A stretch of DNA of 64,000 nucleotides from Apoderus coryli (lineage: Eukaryota; Arthropoda; Insecta; Coleoptera; Attelabidae). The position numbers and the translations under genes are program-made. The first letter of the stretch is position 1. Each line of letters begins with the position of its first letter. Shown here in pieces: positions 33,155-44,419 of the stretch. The notes under the pieces are model-generated. The model saw nothing but the letters and a program-made list of their open reading frames with translations, was not told where the DNA came from and did no database searches. The stretch lies in assembly GCA_911728435.2 (NCBI GenBank), contig OU452203.1, forward strand, positions 12,607,651 to 12,671,650. The letters run 5' to 3'.

Positions 33155-36100
33155 TGCTGAGACTCGACGCTTACTCATGCTGATACTCGACCGTTATCAT
33201 CACTGTTTCGAGACCTGTTGCTCATATTTGAGACCCTACTATACGGGACCTAGACCGAGCACTATCATTAATCACACCCCGAGGACTCCTCCAATCCTCA
33301 TTGATGTCATCATCTTCATTTTCATCAGTACGGGCATCACAGCCACCTTCAGAGTCAATGTCTTCCTCGTCCTTGATAGGCATTCACGCGGTTTTTGCAG
33401 GGAACATAAGGATCGTTTTTGATAGTAACGGAGCATTTATCTCGATTTTACTAATGAAAATTCTAATCTCTATTTGCATGCATTTTCTTTATTTTAACAG
33501 TTGTGGGTTTTGTGTGTGATTAGCCGAAATGGGCTACGAGAACGCAATGCTCCGTGTATTCTAGACCTAATCCCGCCCAGCTTTTTGTTGTGATCCTAAA
33601 AATAAAAACTTTGCTCAGAAGTATGCCTTCCACGTAAACTGAGAAAATCAACGAATGATTCTTTATGTACTGAGCTCTATCGTAATGGGATGATTTATGA
33701 GTTATTGAACTATTGTTGACCAAGCAAATCATTGAATATTTAAAAAATCAAGCATCATACCCTCTCAAGTCGTTTATCATGCCAGATGAGACTAATCGTC
33801 AAAATGCCATTTATGGGGGCTTTTAATTTACGAGTTGCAGAATCTCTAAGCAAAAGAGGCAATGAATAATTTTAAGATGACGGCACACTTTGGCAGGTTA
33901 AAGCTCATTCAGAATTCAAGAATATGCTCGTCTATATCAGAAACAACTCAGGAACATGACGATTATCTAAGCATGAATAAGTTTCACACAAGATACGTGT
34001 CGTTCCAAAGATAGCAGACTTAGATTCAGTAGTACGAAACTGAGTTTAAGCACGACCTTAAAGAATTAAGTCAGCTGGAAAGTTTATAGTAGATGCAGGA
34101 AGTTTTGCGCGGCGTTTCTGTCAAATATGAGGTTTAAATCCGGGAGCACTTTGAGGAAAGCCATTCTAGAAAAAATTTTCTCGTGTATCGTTAATATTGA
34201 GCTTTTAGATTAAATTTCCAACCTACTCCTCGACTTACTGTGTTAAAACTAGCATAGGATTAGTCTAAAAAGGCTTTTTATACGGCACTGTATTTCTCCA
34301 ACAAATAATCTTGTATTTTCTCTTGTTTCTGCTTTCGTTATCGCATCTTTCCTTATACACACTTGCACGGTTAAATCCAAACCTTAAATAGGACGGATTT
34401 TCTTTGCTTGGGCTAATTGAAAGCGAAATCACCGAGAAACCCTCTATTTATGTTATATGTATAGTAAAATGGTAACGTAAGAGTAAACCTTATTCAGATA
34501 GTTATCTTAAAGTTATTCGCTTATCTAAAATAAGTTTCTTGAAGCTGATAATTCAGCCAGCGCTAGGAGGACGACACCCATTTATAACCATCAAAGAAAG
34601 GTTTCTTTATTTTTGGTATCCTGCCAAAGAAAATAGTGCGGCTCGTAATACCCACAACATAATACTTCCTGATAACACAACGCTATTTGCCATGGGTCTA
34701 CATTTAATACACCGAGAAGCCTTAAAGTAAAAAATAGCTGCGTTTTCTGATAGTGTTGATTGCGTCTTCGATATCTTCTACGGTTCAACTCACTGCTTAA
34801 TGGTTGAATGGATGTTTTGTAGACTTCTCTCATTGCTAAGCCCTTAAATTCATGATGTTCCGTGGAATCTAACTCGGTGCAATTAACACAAACCAGAGTT
34901 TTGAGTAAATTACAATCGCTTTAGACAAGATCAATGGCGGTTTGTAGCAGTTTACTGAGGTGAAGCGTGAAGCATAACAAAAAATAAAGTCTGCCAGGCT
35001 ATGTATGCTATGCTTACTGCAATTAAACGCTGGCAACTATGTTTATATGAAGGGCGACACCCGGCCGTCAGGTGGTTGTATCTCGTTGTATATTGGGTAT
35101 ATGCCGGAGTTGCCCATTGTTGCTGAATTATAGATGAAAACGCTTTTTAGCATCCTTCATCTGCACAAGAACATGTGTGATCGTAGCCGCTATTGGTGTG
35201 ACAGAGGAGTGGAGATTAGTACTATTGTCTTGCGAATTGTTACTCTTTTGACCTGCAAATTAATTTAATTTTTATTCAAAATCAATTTGCCAAACAATAC
35301 TTAGATAGCAAAATATGCCACATTATACAAACACGCATCCGGGAGCACCCCGTATAACTACTAGATTAACTAAACAACACATCCACTAGCATCAATCAAT
35401 TAATTTTAATTATTGAGACAAAATGTTGGCTAGAGCATATTGTATGTTACCTATTTGTAAATGTTGAATATGTGCGAGAGAAGGTAAAAAGGAAGGAAGA
35501 CGAGGTGATAGATTTACCGATTCCTTGGGAATAAAAGCCGGTGAGGTCTGTTTTGTGTTCGCCCTGGGTCAGCACGTGAGGGTAAAGTTGTGTGGCCCGC
35601 AATGTACCTCCCATGAGGCACGTATTCAATTTTGTATTATAGGGTAATAATGGTGTATTAAATAAGAGAGTTGAAAGGGTAAGTGTTTTCCCTACATTAC
35701 GCATGCACCTATTTGACGAAAACGAAAAATTTGTTTCAGTTAATGGATATGTTTGAGCTGCGTGTTTATTCACAGAAACGAAATCGTTTGAGTAATCTAA
35801 TTATACTGAGTGGATATAATAATATCGCTCTTTTCCCGAATACTTATTTCAAAATAGGGAAATGAACGATATTATTTTTGATAAACTTATCAATAAAAGC
35901 CACAACAAAAAAAACACCACACATCCAAGTGTTCCTCTTGCTATTGACTACTTGGTCCTTCTCGAATGAGAAAAATTTTTAAATTGAATTTCTCGTTGTT
36001 TCTTTTTGCATTTCGGTTTCTTTAAGATTAACTTTTATTTTTTTAAATAAAACAATATAACGGTAAGATCTTGACCAAACTTTTCCAATATTATCGTTGA

Positions 36101-36230
36101 TTGAGTGTTTCATTGTTGTAAATCTCCAGAAATTAAGAAAATATTTTAGATTTCTTCGGTTTGAGACAAATAAAATATAAATTTAGGGAAGAAAGCAAAA
36201 CAACTACTTCACTGGCTAATACCAAAACTA
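33155..36230. other. Non-coding sequence, slightly GC-richer at 33150-33420
   Basis: Frames up to 108 codons (33150-33422, 34591-34833, 35447-35773) show no recognisable domains and lack supporting context. The 34900-35110 segment is less AT-rich and could be repeat-derived. No paired ends identified. Confidence 0.4.
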
Positions 36231-36235
36231 GCATT

Positions 36236-36400
36236 GAATAATAATAGTAATCGTCTTTATTGAACAAATTACAAATTTGTTCCCAGAGGAAAATCAAGGC
36301 ATAATGCTATCCGGGCTAAAAGCCTTGACAAAAACAGAGTTACAACAAAGGCAATCAAATATAACATATATATAGATAATAAAAAATAATAACAATTACA
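36236..36400 (-). repeat. LINE 3' UTR and tail
   Basis: On the minus strand it runs through CAAGGCTTTTAGCCCGGATA, then TTGTTCAATAAAGACG, and a TTACTATTATTATT tail at 36236-36250, the same style of end as the CR1-type element at 26245. No coding part is attached, so it is a short 5'-truncated insertion. Confidence 0.65.
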
Positions 36401-36404
36401 TATA

Positions 36405-36510
36405 CTGACAACAAGATTTTTTGGCGACATCTAGTGTGAGCAGGCAATATGCCCGGTGAAACACAGTTCACAAACCATAGCCGGACAAGAAGTAACAACT
36501 CCATTAAATC
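36405..36510 (+). repeat. Dispersed repeat, copy 2 of a pair with 17051-17152
   Basis: Near-identical to the first copy in the CTAGTGTGAGCAGGCAATAT and GCCCGGTGAAACACAGTTCA runs. It sits between a LINE 3' tail and a Tc1-type relic. Confidence 0.85.
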
Positions 36511-36519
36511 CTATGATCA

Positions 36520-36780
36520 ACACTAGATACGCCCAAATTTATATTCTTCCTGGCATACTTCCTACAAGACTATTAATAAACTTCTGGGATACGTTTTTCC
36601 ACTCTTCCTGAATAGCGTCAGACATTAAGATAGTGTTAGAAGAGCATTGTGTATTGACCGCACTAAAAATTTTAGGCGAGACCACACCTGCTCATTTATG
36701 TTTAGGTCTGGAGAATTTAAAGGCAGTAATGCAATATTATTTTCTGCCAAAAAGTTTATAACCGTACTTCCCAAAAATTT
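36520..36780 (-). pseudogene. Tc1-type transposase C-terminal relic
   Basis: The minus strand reads TVINFLAENNIALLPLNS then PDLNINEQVWSRLKF, and later a degraded tail (SGRVEKRIPEVY with CRKYARKN, in other frames). This follows the FLxxNxIxxLPWPxxSPDLNPIExxWxxLK box with the second and third catalytic residues of Tc1-type (DD34E) transposases; E of NEQ stands in the catalytic Glu position. Two residues are missing before SPDLN and frameshifts follow. Confidence 0.7.
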
Positions 36781-36939
36781 GAAAAAATTTTTTTTAGTTT
36801 TTTTTATTCTTATTGAATTATGACAGTGAGTTCAGGGGGTTGAGTCCTAATACATTTAAGAGTCGTTATAAGCTACACCTACTAAATAAACCGTGAAACG
36901 TTAGATACGTCCATTGTATTTCTAATTTGATTGTTTTAA

Positions 36940-37185
36940 TTTGTTTTGGTTGCGTGGGCTTTGCCTAATATGTTATATTAATTAAATTCATATGTTTTTG
37001 TATTTCTTCTTTTTTGCATTTTTATGTTTCTTTCTGTTAAGTTGTTTTGGCTGCTTCTAAGGTTAAGTAGAGTAGCTTTAAGCTAGACTTCGCCTTTTTA
37101 GTGGTCGTGTGTGTTTTTTGCTTGGGTGCTTCCCAACATGAATGTATTTACTTTGCAAATAAAGATTATTATTATTTATTATTCT
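36940..37185 (+). repeat. LINE 3' UTR and tail
   Basis: Contains CTAGACTTCGCCTTTTTAG and ends TTTGCAAATAAAG with a TTATTATTATT tail. The string AGACTTCGCCT recurs at about 42240 before another LINE-like tail, so the two may belong to one family. Confidence 0.55.
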
Positions 37186-37189
37186 TGAA

Positions 37190-38100
37190 CCTTGATCTTC
37201 AATTTCTTTTATTTTTCTTTTATTGGGATGAGGTTCACAATTTTACACAAACAATTTTTTTTTAAACTATTTCTTTAATGGTTTCATGTGATCTTTTTTT
37301 TCGAACGTTTCGACTAGACTCAGCTTGTCTTTTTCAAGAAATTGTTTTTTTTCAATTCACAAACATTTTTTTTTCCATATTCTTTTTTTATTATTACATT
37401 TTCGTTTCAAGTACGTATACACGACCTTGTTCTACAATCTGACAAGAAATTTTTGGTGTAGTCCAAAGATCAAAAAGATGCATGGACAAATTTTCAACAT
37501 CAAAAATTGAGTATCTGATATAACCCCAAACTTTGCTAAAAAAACATGACTTTTTTTGCTGCTCCTGTATAAGTGGATAAATAAAAGAAATATACCGGTA
37601 GAACTCTGTACGTGTTCTTAAAGAGTTGGTCAAGAACCTCCCGTATACCGCAACTCAATATCTCTATCCGTTCCGAAAATATCGAGATTTGAGTTTGGGT
37701 ACCTACTATTCTCCATGTTGCAAAGCAACTGAAATCCAGTTCAGGTGGTTTTCTGGAATAATTAATAATTTTATGGATTAAAACGGAAAAGTGAAATTTT
37801 CTTCTTTACGACATTATTAGCCATTTGAGATCTCTTATCTTTTCTAAGACATGGTCATATTTCCTCAGATCAAAAAATATAAAGTGACAGCAAAAGTTCT
37901 GAAACTTCTCATTTAGATACTGATCACTCTTGTCCAAAAAGAAATCATACACCGAATCACCATAATTAGATCTGCATAGGACAAGACTCTCCGTGGGAAG
38001 TGTTTTAAATAAATAAATTTTGATGTATGAGTTTGGGGCAGTCCTAGGATGAACCCATTAAACTCTTATTAGAATATAATAAAGTAATTTGATAAAGGGT
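37190..38100. other. T-rich non-coding sequence
   Basis: Two 60-79 codon frames (37325-37510, 37394-37633) with no recognisable content. At 37300-37345 the minus strand reads AAAAAGACAAGCTGAGTC then GTCGAAACGTTCGAA, which resembles a Penelope-associated end motif, weakly. Confidence 0.45.
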
Positions 38101-38103
38101 TTT

Positions 38104-38700
38104 TGGCGTCATTGATAGAGCGTGCGCTTCGTATGGGGAAGGTTCTGAGTTCGAATCCCAGCTCTGGAAATATTTTTTTTTTCCTAATTTTTGATTAAAG
38201 TCTGTTGACGCAGGTTTTGTCTATTTTGATTGTTTGGTTGCATATCATTTTTAGCACAAAACTTTAGACAAAACAGCGAGCAACAGCGCTGCCAATTGCG
38301 TATTCGACATGCGCGCATTCGCCATTAACTCGTTCGTTGGCTGAAAAGACCGTTCATTTTGCACGTTTAAAACCATTGAATTTCGCATTATATTAGTATT
38401 ATTAATTATTGTAATTGAACTGTGAGTGATGCATTTATGCATACAAATGTTATAAAGTGATACGTCGTAATAACTCTGTGTGTGGAGCAGGAAAGGACGT
38501 CCGGGGGCCCCCAATCGTCGCATTAGCAACAGGAGCCCTAAGCTGCTAAGTCCTGCTGCTATATCGTTTTGTGCTAGTTGTTTCAACTAATATTTATAAT
38601 TATATTCAATGTAATTTATGACCTGCGTCGTCAAAGTCGTTAGTTTGTTACATTAGTTTATTGGAAATAATACAATTATAATAATAATCATTAGTAAAAT
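38104..38700 (+). mobile_element. tRNA-derived SINE split by a solo LTR
   Basis: The head (38104-38167) has an A-box-like region and the B-box string AGTTCGAATCCCA. The body (CCTAATTTTTGATTAAAGTC) stops at 38202, and resumes at 38634 (AAGTCGTTAG) through TTTATTGGAAATAAT to an ATAATAATAAT tail near 38690. Removing the 431-bp insert and one 5-bp duplicate makes it align along its whole length with the SINE at 60990-61165. RNA polymerase III would have transcribed it from the internal boxes. Confidence 0.75.
38203..38633. mobile_element. 431-bp solo LTR with 5-bp target duplication
   Basis: The element begins TGTTGACGCAGGT and ends ACCTGCGTCGTCA, so the ends are TG and CA and form an imperfect 13-bp inverted repeat. 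Direct repeats AAGTC lie at 38198-38202 and 38634-38638. A 5-bp duplication and TG..CA ends fit LTR retrotransposons of the BEL/Pao or Gypsy type. There is no internal coding region, so recombination between two LTRs probably removed it. The 111-codon minus frame within (38251-38586) is incidental. Insertion into a SINE proves its relative age. Confidence 0.85.
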
Positions 38701-38727
38701 TCTGTTTAGTTACTTAGGTCATATACA

Positions 38728-39220
38728 GGGTGTTTCAGAAAGACATGGCCCAAATTTGTTAGCGAATTGGGGACATCTAATCATGAAAAAACCCTAAATT
38801 GTAATTTTTCGGAAAGTCCTTATTTACAAAGATGACTGCCTGAGAACGATTTTTTTGAAATATTTTCGAAACGAGTAAAGATGAATTAACCAAATCTAGC
38901 ACATTTATTCACCCTTGCCTTAATTATAACGTAACTTTTTTTCCTTGTGATTTTTATTGATTTTGTGTCAAAAATGTGATAAAATAAAGTTTTCTACATA
39001 AAAAAGGCATACTTCTTTTTTCTCGAAAAATTTAAAGGTTTTCGAGAAATTCGAATTTGAAAATTTTAGGACAAAACTGGTCCTTAGTACAAAGCATTAA
39101 TAAAATTTTGGAAAACTTTTCGTTAGCAAATTGTATTTCAATAATTTTATTAATGCTGTTTACTAAGGACCAGTTTTGTCCCAAACTTTTCAAACTCGAA
39201 TTTCGCGAAAACCTAACTAA
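38728..39220. mobile_element. Foldback element, incomplete second copy
   Basis: One full arm (about 38728-39107) starts TACAGGGTGTTTCAGAAAGA and matches the arms of the 53-kb element. A 37-bp core (39108-39144) and about 75 bp of the opposite arm (39145-39220) follow before the match ends. The core is in the opposite orientation to that at 53498-53536. Confidence 0.85.
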
Positions 39221-39224
39221 ATAG

Positions 39225-42160
39225 GCACGATGAATTAAGGCACCACATTCAAAACTAGAGGCAATTTATCACTCCCGATATCATAGAAAACGTGCAACAC
39301 TTGTTGGTGGATAGGTTACCCCATTGTCAAACGGTTAACAATGCCCACTTTGAGCAACTGATCTAGATAGTCCTCACAAAACCAAAATTAGTTAGGTATT
39401 TTCGTTATTTCAATAATAATGAGGCAAATCATCATTGTACTCAGGACGACAGCAGTAACCTTAAAGTGCCCTAAATAGGGGTTGCAATCTGAAACAAACA
39501 ACATGATGATGATACTTATATACTCACTTAATTTGATGCGAAAAAGCTAAATAAAATTTCTATTATTATTTCTTTAGAAAACTTGTGCTTGAAATTTCAA
39601 TGACATTCTATCATCTCTTTTAAAACAGAACCATTGATCGAATAGCCTGTAAAATGATATCCTACAACTTGCTGCTGCTTCCAGTGCGTAGAAATTCCAC
39701 CTAACGTGGTATTAGTCAGTGGAGTAGTTGTATTGTCTTGTTCTCTAAATCTAAACATAATACTTTTGAAAGTGGGAACAAATTGGTCTCTAAATCTAAA
39801 TTATCTTTCTTTCTTTTTACTAGCAATAAAATATCTATACGCATCTAACAAAAATTTCATCGCATTCAGAATACTTCTTGAGTGTTTAATATTTTGTTTA
39901 TGTGTATGACTGATGAGCTAAGAATAAGAGCGAAACGATTCACCTACATGTGCCATCCCTTTGTCCATTAAAGTCAGTAATTCCGTCTCATCTTTAAATA
40001 AGTTATATTCGTAATACTCTTGGTAGTAATCCATTTAATCACCGCAGAGCAGTAGTCGTCATTCGCTGGACCCCGATAATACAGTATATCTACCTCTGAA
40101 AGCCAGCAATAAACAAGTCGTAAAAAGTTTTTGGGTCCGACCGCATATCACGCTACTAATTAAAATTTTTACGACTCTACGACCCAAATCATCACTTAAT
40201 CCACCTGAAGGCATATTGAATATGGTGGTTATATACAATGATTTGCTGCCGGAATATTTTTTTATCTGGCAATAATTAAACCTAAATGTATTTCGACAAT
40301 TTATAGAACGTTAGTTAATTTTTTATTCTTTTGAATGTTAACGATTTGCTATAGCTGGAATCAATAATAAATTCCTGGGCTTTCCATAACTGTGGATATT
40401 TGTAAGTAGTTACCAAACACTTTCATTAACACTAAATATAGAAACGCCTTGTAGATACTAATTTCTGTTTAAAGTAAAAAAAAACTTGAATTCGCTTCAC
40501 GTGCTTCGTTTCTATACAGAGTAGGTACATATATGTTCATACAATAAAAAGAAGGGGGATTATTAAAACACCGTTCTTTTTCGCGCTAGACGCCACTTTC
40601 CCGGTCGTACATCAAGTATGTAAGGGTATAGTAATACTAAGGCCCTGTCAATTAAAGCTCTGGGACGTGCTCTAGTGTCGGTAGAGGCTACATTACGAGA
40701 GGACCCTTCTCGCCCTATTTTCTTCCGCCCTATCGGCGTGACTAAGTCACAGACACCCTCCTTAAGGGTCTGTCGCTCTCTCTTGCTCAATCTCTATGGC
40801 GTGCTCTATGCTGCTTTGAAATGAAAACTAAAAGATCACAGTGTCGTAGATTTCTTTGAGTGTTAGACACCTATTTAATTTTCGTTGCATTTTATTGATA
40901 TTTAAGTGGTACGTACTCTTTAAAACATTCTTCGTATTAAGAAATTTGGCAAATTTACTTCAGGTAGATGCAATATTGGCCGGAAGATTGACTTCTCATC
41001 ATCTTAAAATAATTATTCATGTCTATAAGAATTAACCTTTAATCTGAAAGTTCAGATTAGCTGAAGTATGTAGCTATGGAAAAAGTTGTGGATAGAATAG
41101 CTATGTTCCTAATAATGATCGTTTTGTTGCAACTGTTTAACGTTTATAGTATATCTTCAATTTGAAGTCCACTTCGGATTCTAAAGCGTTCAACATGTCT
41201 ACTAAAATAAAAATAGCATTTGGAAATTATATTAAAATAAATAAATGATCCATAATTTATGCTCATGTTTATGAAATGAGTGGATGAACACTTGTGTGAC
41301 CAGCTTCGTGCACTCTGGCATCTCCCAAACCTCACTTTTTATATCATCTATAGTTTTCTGTTACTGTTTTTAGTAAGAATTATTTTAATTCAAATTAATA
41401 TTGTTTGCGGAACTATTATTAGTAACAAAATATTTCCTCCCAGCAAACCAATCAAACTTTTTGTACCAATCATTATTAAAACCCCTGTTACTTTTTCCCG
41501 ATGTGTCAATATTTATTAAATATTTACTTAAATCTGGAATAGGCCTCGCTAATTCTTGAACGACGAATAGTTTATAAAAATTACTAAATACCTATGTATT
41601 TATTGTCTGATCTTAGTGTCCCTTAATTTATTAGGATTATTATAAAGAAAACCAGAAAGAAATAATGATAATTTACACAATAGGTAGGTACTACCTATAA
41701 TAATATTATAACCAAAACATAAGAAAGCAAAAGAAAACAGAAATATGAATTATTGAACAAATATCAAAGATAATGTATGATCAATAGGTCAAAGCGAGAG
41801 AACACTGAGTAGTAAATGAAGGGGTGTATAGACAGACGTGGATGTTTTGTTTCTGTCACTCAATTTGCTGTATATATAAAAACGCATGAAGAGGCACTGC
41901 TCCACTTTCCATCTTTGTTTCACACATTAATGTATTGCTGCAGTAATACCTACTATGCTAGACACAATTCTGCAACTCCAATTGATATTAATGTGTTTCA
42001 AGTTTAACGTTGATAGAGCTAAATCGAATGTGTACTCATATTATAAATACTTTGAAAATAAAATACGTACATGAGTACATGCCCGCGATGAATGAATATG
42101 CAATTTATAGTAATACAATATATTATTAACTCAACAAATTATTTAATTACGGCCAGTATG
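39225..42160. other. Non-coding sequence; GC-richer patch at 40560-40800
   Basis: Frames of 60-79 codons (39706-39909, 40563-40790, 41144-41335, 41280-41519, 41816-42007) carry no recognisable domain. The patch at 40560-40800 stands out for composition and reads on the minus strand as an Arg-rich frame; it may be an unrecognised repeat. A short inverted pair GTCGTAAAAAGTTTTT / AAAATTTTTACGAC lies at about 40117-40175. Confidence 0.4.
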
Positions 42161-42164
42161 GATG

Positions 42165-42310
42165 ATTTTATTGACGGTGGCCTACTCTCGTTCTGCGTTC
42201 GCCGACGGGCAGGGCATTGTTGCCTCATTGGATGAGTAGACTTCGCCTATAGAAACACAATTGTAAATATTGCTGTATTATGTGTGTCAATAAAGCCATT
42301 TATTATTGTT
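42165..42310 (+). repeat. LINE 3' UTR and tail
   Basis: Contains GAGTAGACTTCGCCTATAG, then GTGTGTCAATAAAGCC and a TTATTATTGTTATT tail ending at about 42314. No coding part attached. Confidence 0.6.
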
Positions 42311-42406
42311 ATTAGAAAGGTAGAATACAATCCTGAACAACAAAGCTGTGCACACAGTCCGGTCCAGACGTAAGTTTAGGCTTAAGTTTTTGCTAAAGTG
42401 TTTTTC

Positions 42407-42504
42407 CGAAGAACGATACTAAACCCAGACACTTTGAGCTGCATGCAGTTCTCCTACGTGCTGATCACGCTGTGATCATTGTTTTGGTTTAGTATTTTTC
42501 TTCG
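42407..42504. repeat. 98-bp hairpin with inner palindrome
   Basis: CGAAGAACGATACTAAACC (42407-42425) pairs with GGTTTAGTATTTTTCTTCG (42486-42504) with two mismatches. Inside, TGATCAC-GCT-GTGATCA at about 42462-42478 is a perfect 7-bp-arm palindrome. Size resembles either a tiny MITE or a microRNA-like precursor; nothing decides between them. Confidence 0.75.
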
Positions 42505-42509
42505 ATAAA

Positions 42510-43650
42510 TAAATAAAAATAAATACTGGCACATTTTAGAGTTACTCAGTTTTTCGTTCTGAATAACTTTCCTGTATAATATTTTGCGTTCAGCCGAAAA
42601 GGCACTTTACTAGGGTAAAAAATCAGTATTTTAAAAATTTCTAAGTATTTTTCAAAAACTAAAATTATGTCTCAAATTGGTTTCAAACTAAGCAGGCCTG
42701 GACCCTAGAAGATCAAATTTAAAGTCGGAAATTTGTTGTCTTTTATAAGAGTCATTTCACTTATCCGGGGACACACTTAAAACACTATATAAGTCCATAC
42801 AATTCTCATGTCAACATCGAAATGTGTTTAACATTTGAACAATGTGTTTTGAGAATATTTGGTGTCCTGGGTCACGCGAATGTCTTGGCCAGTCGGATAG
42901 TCTGCCTACACAGAGTGTTTGTTAAATTATTTCCTGGATCTTATTTATTTGTTTGTTTTGAAAAATCTTTCTGATACGAGAAGTCACGGTCATAAGAAAT
43001 TTTAATTGTATGAGAGGCATTTTTATCATCCATTATTGAAACCCTAAACTAACATTATATGAATGTCTAACACACAGACAATTATTCGGATGTGTTTATA
43101 GTTCTATAAAATTCGGTGAAAATGAAACAAATTAAAATTTTGTTAAAATTAGACATTACACAGTTTTATATATACAGTAGTTGATATATCTCGTCCATAT
43201 GGTACATTCACAATTGTATATTAGAATAAAAGTATTAGGTATGTTTATTCCAAACCTACACAGGATGTCCTAAAATGCGAACATAAAATATTTAGAGTAA
43301 GTTTAGAAAATAGGTGCAGGTGTAGTAAAAACTACCAGCAATTCAAAGATCGATCATCATAAATAAAAAAATTAGTTGGGTTATTCCAAAACGTTCGCCA
43401 AGGTTGAACTATCGATTTCGCCTCAATAATTTATAGTGGAGTTCATTGCGGATGCTGTACATTATAATTTGAAATATTATGATATCACTTGGGTAACGAA
43501 ATGTTTTCGTCAAATATTTAAAATCTAAAAAATACACTATTATTTATATTGTTATAATTATAAAAATAATAATAATAACATTCAAATCTAACCCAACTAA
43601 CTACCGAACCTAGGACATTCCGCACCCAAAGTCAATGGGTTTATCCTAGG
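42510..43650. other. AT-rich non-coding sequence
   Basis: No frame of 60 codons and no recognised element ends. Confidence 0.5.
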
Positions 43651-43654
43651 ACTC

Positions 43655-43765
43655 CCCCACACTCGTATACCAAAATTTGGCTTAATTGATTGAATCGTTT
43701 AGGCCCAATCATGGAAGAATTCACACAGACAGACAGACTTATCCTCAATATTATACGGAGAAGTG
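43655..43765 (+). repeat. Dispersed CAGA-containing repeat, short diverged copy
   Basis: CAAAATTTGGCTTAATTGAT, TCGTTTAGGC, then a CACACAGACAGACAGAC run. Same order of blocks as at 12330 but more diverged and ending early. Confidence 0.55.
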
Positions 43766-43949
43766 CCGTCAAAATAGTTTGAAGGGACTAACTGAACTCG
43801 AATTATAAAAGAGCAACAAGGTCTGTACAAACAGAAGATTTTACATGAAGACTTATCTTTCCACCCTTGAAAAATTCAAGTCGTTCAGGAATTGATATAC
43901 TTGCTCGCAGGACGACCAGTGAGGAAATTTTGCAACGTATAATGGTGAC

Positions 43950-44050
43950 GAAAACTTTACTCATTATGCATATGTATGTCAGATGAAGCACATTTCCATT
44001 TGAAAGGATATGGAACCACTGCTGCAATCTGTTGCTGGGGTGTGAGTGGA
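43950..44050 (+). pseudogene. DDE transposase scrap (SDEAHFHL box)
   Basis: The plus frame reads MSDEAHFHLKGYGTTAAICCWG. The SDEAHFHLxGxVNxQNxRxWG box carries the first catalytic Asp in a transposase family whose larger relics lie at 52.4 and 63.0 kb. Flanking sequence is not convincing. The long minus frames across 43803-44405 are unsupported. Confidence 0.55.
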
Positions 44051-44054
44051 TGCG

Positions 44055-44415
44055 TGAGTAAGATGATGAGTTCGCATCCTAGACGACGCTCAAGGGGATG
44101 GGATGGAGGCCCTCTGGTGACGTAAAACGAGACCAAAGTAGTCCATTTAGTTGTCGCACTGTTGCGGCTACAGGCAGTACAGTTCGCCAAGAGTGTAGCA
44201 GAGAAGTCATTCTCTGGCCTGAGTAACGATATGGAAATAGTAGTATCCTTAATATACTAATATGTAAGAAGCAGTGACTACACTGGACTATAGATAACGA
44301 GGAATAAACAGAATATTTAATAATGAAAAAACAAAAACCCAGAAAATATGCAGCAACAATTGAAAAATTACACTGTTTTGCAAAACGATAGAGGAAATGC
44401 CACAAGTAGTTACCT
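44055..44415. other. Non-coding sequence
   Basis: Minus frames of 77 and 108 codons overlap here without recognisable content. Confidence 0.4.
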
Positions 44416-44419
44416 AGGT

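Noticed and set aside
35447..35773. 108-codon minus frame
   Set aside because: No recognisable domain, no splice or start context; likely chance.
38104..38167. A functional tRNA gene
   Set aside because: The A box is poor, the acceptor ends do not pair, and the body and tail match a SINE found again at 61 kb.
38251..38586. 111-codon minus frame
   Set aside because: Wholly inside the solo LTR, with no recognised domain.
40563..40790. 75-codon Arg-rich minus frame as a small basic protein
   Set aside because: No domain, no gene context; the local GC-richer patch is more likely an unrecognised repeat.
43803..44405. Three overlapping minus frames of 74-108 codons
   Set aside because: The sense signal here is on the plus strand (SDEAHFHL box); the minus frames have no recognisable content.
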